From positions 4,358,501-4,422,500 of the forward strand of contig JACVVK020000001.1 in the NCBI GenBank assembly GCA_018292915.2: a stretch of DNA of 64,000 nt, given 5' to 3'. The translations under genes and the position numbers were made by a program. Below are positions 22,771-34,396 of this stretch, one piece after another (position 1 is the first letter of the stretch; each line of letters begins with the position of its first letter). The stretch is from Batillaria attramentaria (taxonomy: Eukaryota; Mollusca; Gastropoda; Batillariidae). The notes under the pieces were generated by a model that saw only the letters and a list, made by a program, of their open reading frames with translations, did not search any database and was not told where the DNA came from.

Positions 22771-22822
22771 AGATCTGCGGGATGCGCGCTAATGCGCGCA
22801 GACAACTCTTACGCGTTGTCCC
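22771..22822 (+). repeat. inverted repeat, right arm
   Basis: AGATCTGCGGGATGCGCGC and AGACAACTCTTACGCGTTGT, partner of 21974-22022. A donor-like GGGAGGTAAGT follows at 22828-22838, but the repeat nature of the block argues against an exon. Confidence 0.75.
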
Positions 22823-23582
22823 TCAAAGGGAGGTAAGTGAACTATCTTTATGTTTCCAAGATCTTTGCATTATGCTTCTGAGTGTGAGTCAGTGGCAAAA
22901 ACGAAACCCACTGAAATTCCCGCTTTCCACATGTCAAGTTGTAGAGACTCTTGCGAAAAGATACTGCATTTCGATGCAAAATAATTTCTAGACCATCCCA
23001 GAACATGCTGGTGCAGTAACGTCAGTAGATTACGTCACCTTGGAGAGATTTCGAGCCTTCCAGTAAGTTGAGGAATGTTCTAGATCTGACGTAAGCAGCC
23101 CCCCTGCACAGCGTTCTGGATTCTTCTTCTTTCATGAATTTGTTCTCCGCGCATATTCTGTTCATAAAGTATTGGAGTTGTAGTCTGTTGTATCCCGTAT
23201 CATCTCTGCGAGTGCACGATGATGGCGACATAGCATAAGTAAAATACAACACCACGTCTCCAAACAGAGGAATTCCGAAAGAAAGTGGCGAGACACCCCC
23301 AAGAAAAAACAGCATCACGTCAATCAAACATGACGCACTTACTTTACGTCAGTGCGCGTGCGTCTCTTCTTCGATGTTTGTGAGGCGTGTGGCTTGCAGA
23401 GGAAATGTGCTGTGAGTACAAATTTTCGAGTCAACTGACGATAACGGCTGCAGTGAATTTTTCTAATTTTTTTGTATATTTTTTATGGCACCCCAGGCTC
23501 ATTATCTATGTATAGTAGGAGCGATTTTGAGATCTAAAGTGTGTTCACCAGCACTTTCATCAGGTACGGCTTACGCCAAAAG
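22823..23582. other. intergenic, no gene seen
   Basis: Unique-looking. A minus frame at 23022-23327 (101 codons) has no motif. Confidence 0.45.
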
Positions 23583-24141
23583 TATAAAAGCGACAACCTC
23601 CAAACTTCACTTAGTTGAGAGTCCGTATTCATGCTATCTATGTCCAAAAAATGGAGTGGTTTAGGTAAATATTACGCCTTTAAACGCCAGAAAGCCACTT
23701 ATTCTGAAAAGGGCGATAACTCGCAAATCATGTGTGCAATTGTACCTGGATCGGGCCTTCTATTCAACAATCTTGATTCATTTAGAAACCCCAAATTTGA
23801 AATCGATCGGTTCAGTATTTTCGGAGAAATAGGCATCTGAACTGGGTTCACATGCAATGTCAACTCAGGCTCGGTTTACATGAAAACTATAAGAGCGACC
23901 ATTTTCTAGTAGTGAGTCAATTCAGAGTCCGTATTCAAGCTATCTACTGCCAAAAAATTGAGTGATTTAAATAAATATTACGCCTGTACACGAAAGACAA
24001 CCAACTTGTCTCAAAAGGGCGATAACTCCCAAATCACTTAAGCAATCATCACACGCTTGAATCGTCTAATGTAACATTTTGATAAATTTGGATACCCCAA
24101 ATTTGAAGCCATTCGGTTGAGTATTTTCGAAGAAACGGGCC
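23583..24141 (+). repeat. 306 bp tandem duplication, diverged
   Basis: Unit 1 (about 23583-23838) and unit 2 (about 23887-24141) share AGTCCGTATTCA, GCTATCTA, AAAGGGCGATAACTC, CCCCAAATTTGA and AGTATTTTCG at a constant offset of 306. Unit 1 has a 69-codon open + frame (23631-23840). Unit 2 in the same frame keeps recognisable residues but has stops. It is most likely an old repeat element, not a gene. Confidence 0.75.
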
Positions 24142-25000
24142 TGGACACAATTCACACACGCACACACACACGCACATCCGCACAGACGGCACTCAGTGAG
24201 GAGAAGAAGCGCGTTCGGAACAGCATACATGCCAGCATCGATGACGCAGGTTTTCTTACGTCATTGTCAGAGTTACACTTGCATAATCGTCTCTGCGGGA
24301 GATCGGCAGTGACGTGCGTTTGTACCACAGATGCTTGCCTATGAACGTGGAAATTTTAGCCCGTCCTATTATGTTGTTTCCATTACTATGGAAACAACAT
24401 AACAACAACAACAAGAACAACAACAACATGAACAACATTAACAACAAGAACAACAACAACAGCAATAATAATCATAATAATAATTTCAAATAATTAATTT
24501 TGTGTAAAGGCTCTTTGGCGGTTTTCCGTAGCAGACAAATTCCTTTACGGTAAACGTTAGTTGTCTCCCCGCTTGAGTGCGCACGCATCAAATAATGGCT
24601 GGCAAACGCCTTCTCTGTGATGATGATGATGATGATATATTGCGTACCCACCGCGGGCTGATGGGTACCTGTCGTGTCTTACGTCATAAATAAGCATTAC
24701 TTTGCATACATACACATTTGTAATATGTTTTGAGTGGTTTCCTAACATCAGGTAATCGTTAGATATTTAGAATCGAAGTAGCAACAGGACAAAATACCCC
24801 GCCATCTTGTTTTAACCCCCACGGTAATCGCAGTTCGGTTTTGACGTGCCCCCTTGAAGTGGCCAGCAATCGATATGGTGTACAGTGACCCATGGTGTGG
24901 CCAGTCAAAGACGGGTAATGAAGTTTGCTTCGAGTGGTCACTACTCACTTCCGACTGCAGTTGATGCCCTACCGATCAGACTCCTGGCCATTGATCAGCA

Positions 25001-25002
<2 letters not shown>
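24142..25002. other. intergenic with (AAC)n
   Basis: Contains CACG/CACA near 24157 and an (AAC)n array with some GAAC and AAT units at 24395-24475. A short (GAT)n lies at 24618-24637. No gene seen. Confidence 0.5.
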
Positions 25003-25062
<60 letters not shown>

Positions 25063-25150
25063 TAATCTTTATTTTCCAACGGTAAAAGTTTTAGCATACA
25101 TACCATGCTGGAACTTGCCGTTGCTAAACTACAAAAACAGAAGAGAAAAA
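25003..25150 (-). mobile_element. retroelement 3' tail with (GA)n
   Basis: On the minus strand GCAAGTTCCAGCATGGTATG runs to CCGTTGGAAAATAAAG, ATTACTAT and then about 57 bp of (CT)n. The same end (GTTGAAAAATAAAG, then a CT or CATT repeat) recurs at 48230-48314 and 54807-54900, so the GA arrays are tails of one retroelement family. Confidence 0.6.
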
Positions 25151-25225
25151 TGTAAACACTGTAGGAATATAGGAGAAGAAAAAAAAATATAACGGCAAAT
25201 TACACATTTCAAAGTCAGTGAACTT

Positions 25226-25230
<5 letters not shown>

Positions 25231-25300
<70 letters not shown>
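25231..25300. repeat. (CA)n microsatellite
   Basis: About 70 bp of pure CA, directly followed by the dispersed repeat at 25303. Confidence 0.95.
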
Positions 25301-25302
<2 letters not shown>

Positions 25303-25303
<1 letters not shown>

Positions 25304-25454
25304 GCTATGGCACTACAGGTTGAAGGGGTTACCCGCAGCAGCTAAAGAGCGAGTATAATGATAATCACAGTCATGTCCAAGAGGCGTGGGCGGTCATGTA
25401 TAATACACAAGTCAGCATGGACAAGTCCTTGTCACGAATATCTCTCTGCCCAAG
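25303..25454 (+). repeat. 152 bp dispersed repeat, copy 1
   Basis: Matches 27151-27302 at about 93% identity by eye: GGTTGAAGGGGTTACCCGCA, AGCTAAAGAGCGAGTATAAT, GTCCAAGAGGCGTGGGCGGT. Both copies begin immediately after a long microsatellite. Confidence 0.85.
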
Positions 25455-25962
25455 CGTCTACTCGCTCCAGTGATGTGAGCTCCAAAATAAAACTGTTGAC
25501 ACGCAACGCTTATACAGACAGCACTCCTTGGTTCTCACCTGGTGCAATAACAGTCAGCGAGTGCGATGTACCCTTATTGCCTGGCCTGTAGTGGTTATTG
25601 TTTGGGTCCCATAGCATGTACGATATGCCCTTTTGCTCACGCCGGACTCAGCCGCCGAGCACACCGATTAAGCGTCCTGATGCTCGATAGGTCCATACAA
25701 ACGCTCCGTTATTGTTAAACATTTAGGTGCACCAAGCACATACCACGCGTTGCTAGGAGATGTCGGTTTAACAAGCGAGGTGAACGCCCCACCATCAGTT
25801 ACTTCGGGGCACTTCCAGCTTAGAGCACTTTATGCGTGCCCCGGTGTCACGGTCATTCTTGCGGTGGAGGTCGGCTGGCTTGCTACACTTGAAAGATCCA
25901 TTGCCGTTTGTCTTAGGAGAGTCTGTTTATAAATCAGCTGACAAGATCTAGCTTCAAAAGAC
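25455..25962. other. intergenic, no gene seen
   Basis: Unique-looking sequence. Short frames only. Confidence 0.5.
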
Positions 25963-26262
25963 CCCCCCCCCCTCCAATCCCCCCAAAAAACAACAACAAC
26001 AAAAACAAGAAAAACAAACAAAACAACAACAAACCCCCAAACAAACAAACAAACACACACACAAACAAACAAACAAACAACACCCCAAACAAAGAAACAA
26101 ACAAACAAGCAAAAACAATCCCAACAACAAGAACAACCAAACCACAAAAACAACAACAACATACCATAGGGCACAAAACAACAAAAACTAAAACAAAACA
26201 AAAAGAACCAAAAAAGTAAATCACAACTTATCAACAATAACAACAACAACAACATTTAATCA
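25963..26262. repeat. C12 run plus A/C-only tract
   Basis: Same structure as 3079-3405: C homopolymer, then about 280 bp of CAA and CAAA units with little G or T. Confidence 0.9.
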
Positions 26263-26341
26263 AAGAATCAAACAAAAACCCCAAACCCAAAATCAGATTG
26301 GTATTTCGTAGAATGACCTTGTCTGACAACTGGTTTGCCTT

Positions 26342-27302
<961 letters not shown>

Positions 27303-27639
27303 TATTATTGCCTGGAAAAAGGATCTAAGCGTCTTATCAGGTTCATGGAGCTTATGCTTTTTCTTCCCAGATGACGTTATACGAGCGTTCGGATGGGCTT
27401 TCGGACAGCTCAGTGGTTTAATCAGTACCATGTGCCACGGGTAGATGAAAGGTCTGGGGTTCAATTCCTGATACAGGAGATTCTTCCTTCCTTGTGCTGC
27501 AGCCTTTCGCAATTACGGTAGAGAGCTAAACCTCAATACAACTAGTAGCCAGAGCGTACGGAATATAGCCGGTGCGTATATGGAGACAATTAAGGCGTCT
27601 GCTTCCATTTGCGGGCCCAGGCACTGTCTCAACACATAT
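27303..27639 (+). other. possible decayed tRNA-headed SINE
   Basis: GGACAGCTCAGTGGTTTAAT (box-A-like) at about 27403 and GGTCTGGGGTTCAATTCC (box-B-like) at about 27449 are spaced as in a tRNA head. The 3' part is not recognised and no other copy is in the window. Confidence 0.35.
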
Positions 27640-27745
27640 ACAAAGATTCAAAGATTGTTTGATTGCTTTCTCCCCATTTGGGGTATTCAATTTAGTTCAA
27701 ATTACTTTATTAATCCCAGAAGGGAAATTATAGGCCACCATAAAA
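27640..27745 (-). mobile_element. LINE-type 3' end, minus strand
   Basis: Minus strand reads TATAATTTCCCTTCTGGGAT, TAATAAAGTAATTTGAA, and also ACCCCAAATGGGGAG. The TTTCCC...GGGAT stem followed by TAATAAAG is the usual 3' end of several non-LTR clades. Confidence 0.6.
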
Positions 27746-27924
27746 TTAATAATAAGACATCGTAATAACAAATAAAACTTGCACTAACAGAAGCCTCAGT
27801 CACGCACTCACAAACACACACACACACATCCGTATAAGTCCAAACCACTCACGCTTTTAAAATATAAAATCACTCACAAACATGATTATATCAGAAACAC
27901 TCCCACAGGCATAAATGAAACTTA

Positions 27925-27928
<4 letters not shown>

Positions 27929-28020
<92 letters not shown>
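27929..28020. repeat. (CA)n microsatellite
   Basis: About 92 bp of pure CA. Confidence 0.95.
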
Positions 28021-28022
<2 letters not shown>

Positions 28023-28211
28023 GGAGGAATGTCAAATAATGCATGTAGCATACTGAAATATACAAACATACATATATAACATATAGAAATTAAAAAAAAA
28101 CAATAAACAAACAGAAAATGCATAGCATGAATTATAAGACAATAGCTAATGTGTGCTAAGCACAGAACATGCCAACACAGTTACATACATGTAAGCGATA
28201 TACTACACTGA

Positions 28212-28440
28212 ACTGAAAGTCCAACGCTCTACCACTCGACCAAGGAGGTTGTGGTTGGGTGGGTGGGTGTTTGGGGGTTTAACGTCCTTTTCCACCACAT
28301 AGGGTGATATCAAAGACGGGGCAACGATGAAAAAGCCAGCACAATATTTGGCCTCAGCCGGGATACGAACTCACGCCCCGAGCATTAGAAGTCCAACGCT
28401 CTACCATTCGACCACCCCGGTTCCCCCAAGGAGGTTGTGG
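28212..28440 (-). mobile_element. SINE family A inserted in an older family A fragment
   Basis: A full reverse element occupies 28255-28425 with the perfect 15 bp duplication CCAAGGAGGTTGTGG (28240-28254 and 28426-28440). The target just left of it, GAAAGTCCAACGCTCTACCA at about 28216, is itself a piece of a family A head in the same orientation. Confidence 0.9.
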
Positions 28441-29119
28441 CGTATTCCGTGTGACGTCGTAAAGTGTGGGTGTCCGTGGCAAAGGTCCACACGGACATCA
28501 TTATCTTAATGAAAAAAAAAAAATCTACAAATTACACCGCCGTGGTAATTATAATAATTAAGGCTTGTCGGTTCTTTTGAACATTACTTACGGGTCACTG
28601 ACATCATACTAATTATCCCAGAGCCTTAAATTTCCGGGAGGGATTTCCCGGCGTTCTTTTGCAGACACGAAACATCCGAAAATCTGCGTTAGCCTACGTT
28701 GTTCACAGGCCTGCGTGGGTCTAATGATTAGGCTCGAGCAGAAGTAATACTGATTTCCACCTGATCAGGGCGACATCGACAGTTCTAGTGCCATGGCAAC
28801 GTTGTCATCTGTTGTACATCAAAGCGATTGGGCCTCTGATGGATGGGCCCGGTACTTTTCTGGGATGGCGCATCGTCTGGTTTTGTCTGTTTAATGCTCA
28901 GCAGAATCGGTCAGACCTGAAGTATGGCGACAGCTCTTTGTTAAATTATTTAAATTAGTAAATTATTCGTGATGGCATTGAGTGGCTTTGTTGTTTGATG
29001 CTCAACAAGGTCGACCACTCTTTGTGAACGTATTTGACTTAGTAAGTGGGTAAATTATTCAGGGTGACAATATAATTATGGCTTTGTTGTGATGCTCGGC
29101 AGAGCCAGACCTGAAAATA
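28441..29119. other. intergenic, no gene seen
   Basis: A loose repeat of about 100 bp (TTTGTTGTTTGATGCTCAAC near 28990, TTTGTTGTGATGCTCGGC near 29082) suggests old tandem duplication. No gene. Confidence 0.45.
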
Positions 29120-29205
29120 GCAATAATAATAATAATAATACATTCTTGTATAGCGCAGTATCCCCACAAGGTGAGCTCAAGGCGCTTCACAATTACCGTC
29201 TAAAC
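29120..29205 (-). mobile_element. L2-like LINE/SINE 3' tail
   Basis: Minus strand reads AGCGCCTTGAGCTCACCTTG, GGGGATACTGCGCTATACAA and (ATT)n. GCGC...GCGCTATACAA followed by a trinucleotide array is the characteristic hairpin end of L2-like elements. Confidence 0.65.
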
Positions 29206-29236
29206 TAATAAAGGTCTGCAAGACATACTGACATAA

Positions 29237-29239
<3 letters not shown>

Positions 29240-29306
<67 letters not shown>
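29240..29306. repeat. (CA)n microsatellite
   Basis: About 67 bp of pure CA. Confidence 0.95.
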
Positions 29307-29307
<1 letters not shown>

Positions 29308-29437
29308 GCGAAACTGTTCCAAAACGTAAGTTGGCTTGTTAAACATGGAAATGGCCTCTATGTTCGTAACGCCGCTTAGAGGGAAAACTGCCGCTTTGGT
29401 AGCTCGAAGTCTGTTTGCCAGGTAGAAGGACGTTTCA

Positions 29438-29671
29438 TTGGGCCACTGGGTCCGTTTTCGTGGCCATGTAGCTTCCAATATTAGAGAAATACGACTTTCA
29501 TCGAGCCTACGTTCCATTAATTTTCCGAAGAGACTGGAACTCAGCAAAGCTTCTAAGAAGCTTCCAGTCATTTGGAACAGCCTGCCTTCCCATGTTCGCC
29601 ATGCAGAGTCGACGGACTCTTTTCAATCTGCTTTGAAATCTCATTTCTTCCGGCTGTATTATACAGACTAA
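29438..29671 (+). pseudogene. LINE reverse-transcriptase C-terminal remnant
   Basis: The frame ends with WNSLPSHVRHAESTDSFQSA, then LKSHFFRLYY and a stop. The pattern WN-LP---R-A-S---FKS-LK-HLF is the common C-terminus of ORF2 in CR1/L2/Jockey-type non-LTR retrotransposons. An in-frame TAG lies at about 29423, and no reverse-transcriptase catalytic motif is left, so only the last ~75 codons survive. The 3' UTR follows at once as the 187 bp array and a hairpin tail. The element is dead. Confidence 0.7.
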
Positions 29672-29675
29672 CTAC

Positions 29676-30237
29676 TCTACCATCACTGTCACCGTCATTG
29701 TCATTTTACGATGTCATGTTAGGATTTTAGGATAGCTGTTTGTATGTAGCATGTATGTGACGTGTATTTCATGTGTATGTAATGTGACATGTATTTCATG
29801 TGTATGTTTTTGCCATTCTATTGTGAGGCGCCCAGAGCTCCAGCAGGAGGCTGGGCGCCAGACACTACCATCACTGTCACCATCATTGTCATTTGACGAT
29901 GTCGTGTGATGATGTATCATAGCTGTTTGTATGTAGCGTGTATGTGACGTGTATTTCATGTGTATGTAATGTGACATGTATTTCATGTGTATGTTTTTGC
30001 CATTCTATTGTGAGGCGCCCAGAGCTCCAGCAGGAGGCTGGGCGCCAGACACTACCATCACTGTCACCATCATTGTCATTTGACGATGTCGTGTGATGAT
30101 GTATCATAGCTGTTTGTATGTAGCGTGTATGTGACGTGTATTTCATGTGTATGTAATGTGACATGTATTTCATGTGTATGTTTTTGCCATTCTATTGTGA
30201 GGCGCCCAGAGCTCCAGCAGGAGGTTGGGCGCCAGAC
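29676..30237 (+). repeat. three copies of a 187 bp unit in a LINE 3' UTR
   Basis: Units run about 29676-29863, 29864-30050 and 30051-30237. Each carries two 28 bp subrepeats (GTGACRTGTATTTCATGTGT) and ends in a strong hairpin (GGCGCCCAG and CTGGGCGCC around AGCTCCAGCAGGAGG). Units 2 and 3 are nearly identical; unit 1 is more diverged. After unit 3 the sequence goes to AAATCCTTGTTATTAATATT and ATT repeats, the element's 3' end. Confidence 0.88.
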
Positions 30238-30605
30238 AAATCCTTGTTATTAATATTATTATTATTAAGAATAGCCACCAGTCAGCCCCGTCTAGCTGGT
30301 CCTCAGTCCGCAACCAAATATCGGCGCTCAGTACGCGGTACACTTCTAGGACAACTTATACGCCGGCCACAGTCACCACGATGGTCTCAGATGCTGTACT
30401 GTAACCCAGGTGATTGATTCTGATGCACAGATTAAGCACGTTCGATGAAAAGTTTTCCGCATGGTGTTGTATGCTTGTCATACGTATTGAGGCTTTGAGT
30501 AAGTGAGTCAGTCAACCAGCCAGTCAGTCAGTAAGTAAATAAGTACGTATGAAACGCACCCAGCCAGACAGGGAGACAGGCAGGCAGGCAGGCAGGCAGG
30601 TAGTA
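30238..30605. other. LINE tail then intergenic
   Basis: The first 30 bp are the (ATT)n tail of the LINE. The rest is unique-looking, with GTCAGTCAGTCA and CAGGCAGG repeats near 30510-30600. Confidence 0.5.
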
Positions 30606-30786
30606 AATAATAATAATAATGATAATTGTATGGGCGCTTTACCCAATGTCATGAATCGACTCAAACTGAACCCAACACGCACGCTCACGTGAATCACACA
30701 CATTCTCTCACACACTGGACGTAAAAATATTACAGTCACGTGGTGCGAAGGGTCAGCTCAGCTATTTACGTTTCGGAATTTAGAAT
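30606..30786 (-). mobile_element. SINE family B, 5'-truncated
   Basis: Only the 3' half, with (TAA)n tail at left and CACGTGGTGCGAAGGGTCAG within. It stops at TTTAGAATACGT, next to a (CA)n array. Confidence 0.85.
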
Positions 30787-30795
30787 ACGTAAACA

Positions 30796-31330
<535 letters not shown>

Positions 31331-31750
31331 GGAGGTGCATACTTAATGAAAGTGGCTTGTGAGGTGCGTACTTACTGGAAGTGGCTTGTGAGGTGCGTAC
31401 TTACTGGAAGTAGCTTGTGAGGTGCGTACTTACTGGAAGTAGCTTGTGAGGTGCGTACTTACTGGAAGTAGCTTGTGAGGTGCGTACTTACTGGAAGTAG
31501 CTTGTGAGGTGCGTACTTACTGGAAGTATGTGCGTACTTACTGGAAGTGGCACATGAGGCTCGGACTTACTGAAAGTTGCATGTGAGGTGTGTACTACTG
31601 AAAGTAGTAGCAATTGCGGGGCGTGCTTACTGGAAGCATAGCATGAGAGGAGCGTACTCAGTACTGGAAGTATAGCATATGAGGTGTGTACTTACTGGAA
31701 ATAGTATGTGAAGTGCATACTACTGGAAGCAGCGTATAAAGTGCGTCCTG
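31331..31750 (+). repeat. 29 bp minisatellite with decaying right edge
   Basis: The unit GGTGCGTACTTACTGGAAG plus TRGCTTGTGA repeats at exactly 29 bp from 31334 to about 31528 (about 7 near-identical units). It continues as about seven increasingly diverged units to 31750. The + strand repeatedly carries TACTTACTGG, so the minus strand has many GTAAGT donor-like sites. Confidence 0.92.
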
Positions 31751-31964
31751 CTGAAGAGATGAGTGGATATAGGTATGTGTGTTTTACGTGTGTTTGCTTC
31801 GCTTATACTGTCGAAGTACGTATACTTTGATACGAGTTGGTGAGTGTGTTTCTTTAGAACCTAAATCTTTTTGTAATTATCAATCTCATTTTAGCGCACC
31901 GGGCTCTGAAATGAAACACGGAAGTGTGTTTTTCGTTGTTCAAAATCGTTTGCAAAATCCTGCT
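31751..31964. other. intergenic, no gene seen
   Basis: Short unique stretch between minisatellite and SINE fragment. Confidence 0.5.
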
Positions 31965-32045
31965 TGTTTGTCGTCAGTTGCTCCGTCTTTGATATCACCC
32001 TTGTATGACGGGAATAGACGATAAACCATTATAACCAATCAATCA
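31965..32045 (+). mobile_element. SINE family A tail, diverged
   Basis: TTGCTCCGTCTTTGATATCA, GACGGGAATAGACG and AACCATTATAACCAATCAAT correspond to the body and tail. The tail is ATCAATCAA instead of CACCCACCC, as also at 49254-49418, so a tail subfamily may exist. Confidence 0.7.
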
Positions 32046-32292
32046 ACTGTTCAACTATACACTGGATCTCAGCCGTACTGTCTGGACCACAGTGTAACAA
32101 CTGAGATTGTCGTTGTTTGCCAAAACGTAAGTGATAAAAAAAAAACTCCGCTCGAGAAGCTCAAACTCCAGGAATCTTCGGAATTGCACATTTCTGAGGA
32201 CGAGAACCATGCGGCTGCGCGCATTTGCATGGCGTCAATTGACGAAGAACAGAAGACGGTTTGAATCGACGCAGAATTGACGCGGCGAAGTG

Positions 32293-32498
32293 CTTTGCAC
32301 CCGGAATCCCCCCGAATGTGAATTGGAAGGACGGAATTCGTACAGCTTGCGTGTGTGTGCTTGTTGGACGAGCTTTGAGGGAAGGACTGTTTTTGCTTTG
32401 CACCCGGAATCCCCCCGATTGTGAATTGAAAGAACGGAATTCGTACAGCTTGTGTGTGTGTGCTTGTTGGACGAGCTTTTGAGGGAAGGGTTGTTATC
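32293..32498 (+). repeat. 103 bp tandem duplication (two copies)
   Basis: CTTTGCACCCGGAATCCCCC begins each unit at 32293 and 32396. GGAATTCGTACAGCTTG and TGTGCTTGTTGGACGAGC follow in both. Identity is about 93%. Confidence 0.9.
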
Positions 32499-33189
32499 TA
32501 CTCCGGGGGAATCGGAACCTTCTGCAAGGTCTTCTCCTGAAGATCTGCACCCACTGTCTTGTGAGGGCGAGTTCAGGTAATTGTGTGTGGGCGGACGTTT
32601 GGTGCATCTGTGCTTGGCCCGGTGCAAAATCCCTTGAGTAATAAGAAAGAAAACAACAACTAAAAAATCTATCCACCTTTTGTCTGTCTTGAAGCGATGC
32701 CACGAGTGGGCGCTAAGAGCAGCCATGCGACATATCTGAAAAGGGAAGAAAGGAAAAAAGAAAAGAAAAAAAGAAGAGAAAGAGATCAGAACAGAATAGA
32801 AAAAAAGGGAGAAAACGAGAAAAGGAAAAAAAAAAAAAAAAAAAGGGGGACATAAAAAACTAAAACAAAGTGAATCGAAACGGGAGCAAAATCGATTTCG
32901 TTGGTTCTTCTAAATTTCAGTATTATGTCTAGCCAAGAGCTGCTTGTTTAAACAAGCACAACTACTACAAAAGCAGGAACTAATACTACTCCGACTCCTA
33001 ATGATGATGATAATCGTGTGATAATACGAACTACTGTTACAATCCTTCTACCACTACTACTACTACTATGACTACCATTAACGTTGATGATAATTAAATA
33101 ATAACATAACTACTGTTACAATACTTCTACTAACTACCACGGCTACTACAACTACCACTAACGCTGATGATAATTATGTAATGATAACA
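32499..33189. other. intergenic; purine tract and ACT-rich stretch
   Basis: 32735-32850 is almost purely A/G (GGAAAAAAG, AAGAAGAG). 32955-33185 is rich in ACTACT and GATGATAA with two near-duplicate segments (CTACCATTAACG, CTACCACTAACG; TAATTA...AATAATA). No gene. Confidence 0.5.
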
Positions 33190-33363
33190 GGGGAGCCGGG
33201 GTGGCCGAACGGTAGAGCGTTGGACTTCTAAAGCTCGGGTCTTGAGTTCGTATCCCGGCTGAAGCCAAATATTTGTGCTGGCTTTTTCATCGTTGCCCCG
33301 TCTTTGGTATCACCCGTATGTGGTGGAAAAGGACGTTAAACCCCAAACACCCACCCAGCCGCC
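33190..33363 (+). mobile_element. SINE family A, full length
   Basis: Complete head to tail. Flanks TGTAATGATAAC and TATAATAATAAC form an imperfect target duplication in AT-rich DNA. Confidence 0.9.
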
Positions 33364-33400
33364 CATATAATAATAACGAATACTGCTGCAATACTACTAC

Positions 33401-33607
33401 TTTTCTTTCTGCCCCAACTCTTTGCCAGCTTCAGTGGTGATACCTCCCAGGTCATGGGTGGAATCCACGCAGGGCGCGGGAGCTGGGGCTATTTTTATTA
33501 TGCATGATAATGATGATGAGGATGATGGTATGATGATGCTATGGAGGTCCATGTGGTTTGAGACTGCGTGACAGGGCCGCTTTCCACGCTTCCTGTCATA
33601 AATGTCC
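33401..33607 (-). mobile_element. SINE family D, 5'-truncated
   Basis: Minus strand carries the CCTGTCA...CCAGCTTC...CTGGCAAAGAGTTGGGGCAG part of family D with a short AAAGAAAA tail. It ends at TGGACATTTATGACAGG, close to the truncation point of the 19 kb copy. Confidence 0.83.
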
Positions 33608-33715
33608 ATAAAAAAACAACCAACCAACCAAAAAACAAACAAACAAACCTCAAACCAAACCCAAACCGAACCAAAACAAAACAAAACAACACAACAACAA
33701 CAACAAAAAGTCGCT
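33608..33715. repeat. A/C-only tract
   Basis: About 100 bp of CCAA, CAAA and CAA directly beside the truncated end of the family D element. Confidence 0.85.
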
Positions 33716-34396
33716 CTGTTCAAATGACAAAGTGTTTTTATATCCCCCTTGAGGAAACAGCCTGAATTCCCTTTACTAAGTTGATAGAGGCGGGGGTGGG
33801 GGTGGGGGTGGGGGACCCATTTATACCGATACTCATACCAAAGTAAAGCAGAAATCCGATCACTGGCGGTATGCCGGCTCGTCTCGCTCGGCTGGGTCTC
33901 AACAGCGTTTGTGTCTCTGCAGCATTGAAAAAGAGCGGAACAACAGTAATTGAGTTTGTACAAAAATCAATACAGTTTTCAAAGCGCTACAGATGGAAGT
34001 GCAAAATCCGAACAATCGTGATACCCCGCCACGGAGGAAACGCGCTTTCGATCGAATCCTGTGTGATATCTAAACGCGAAGCTATGTGAACGTTACACGT
34101 GGTGGCACGGGTGTCACTGCGCATAAAGGCCCAAATTTGAAGATTTCTAGGCTCACAGATCGCTCTGAGCGTTTCTGGTGGTGTCAATTCAATGCAATAA
34201 ATCCTTATTATCCCCTTTGGGGAAATTAGGGTGTCAAGCATCGTACCACGTAATGCCAGCACGGTGACAGCATCCCAAAGGCTAGCACTGAGCCAACAGA
34301 ATGCTTTTTTGTGATGCGAATCAGTACCAAGTCACTGTTAGTGTTGCAACCCTGTCAACCGCTGTGCAGGAGAAATTGTATTTTCGCCGATACGCA
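33716..34396 (-). other. intergenic with a LINE-type tail
   Basis: GGTGGGGGTGGGGG lies at 33790-33815. On the minus strand at 34176-34235 TAATTTCCCCAAAGGGGATA is followed by ATAAGGATTTATTGCATTG, a LINE-like 3' end. A + frame at 33871-34089 has no motif. Confidence 0.45.

Noticed and set aside
22782..22838. First exon with a GGGAGGTAAGT donor
   Set aside because: The whole block is one arm of an inverted repeat, so the donor is more likely incidental.
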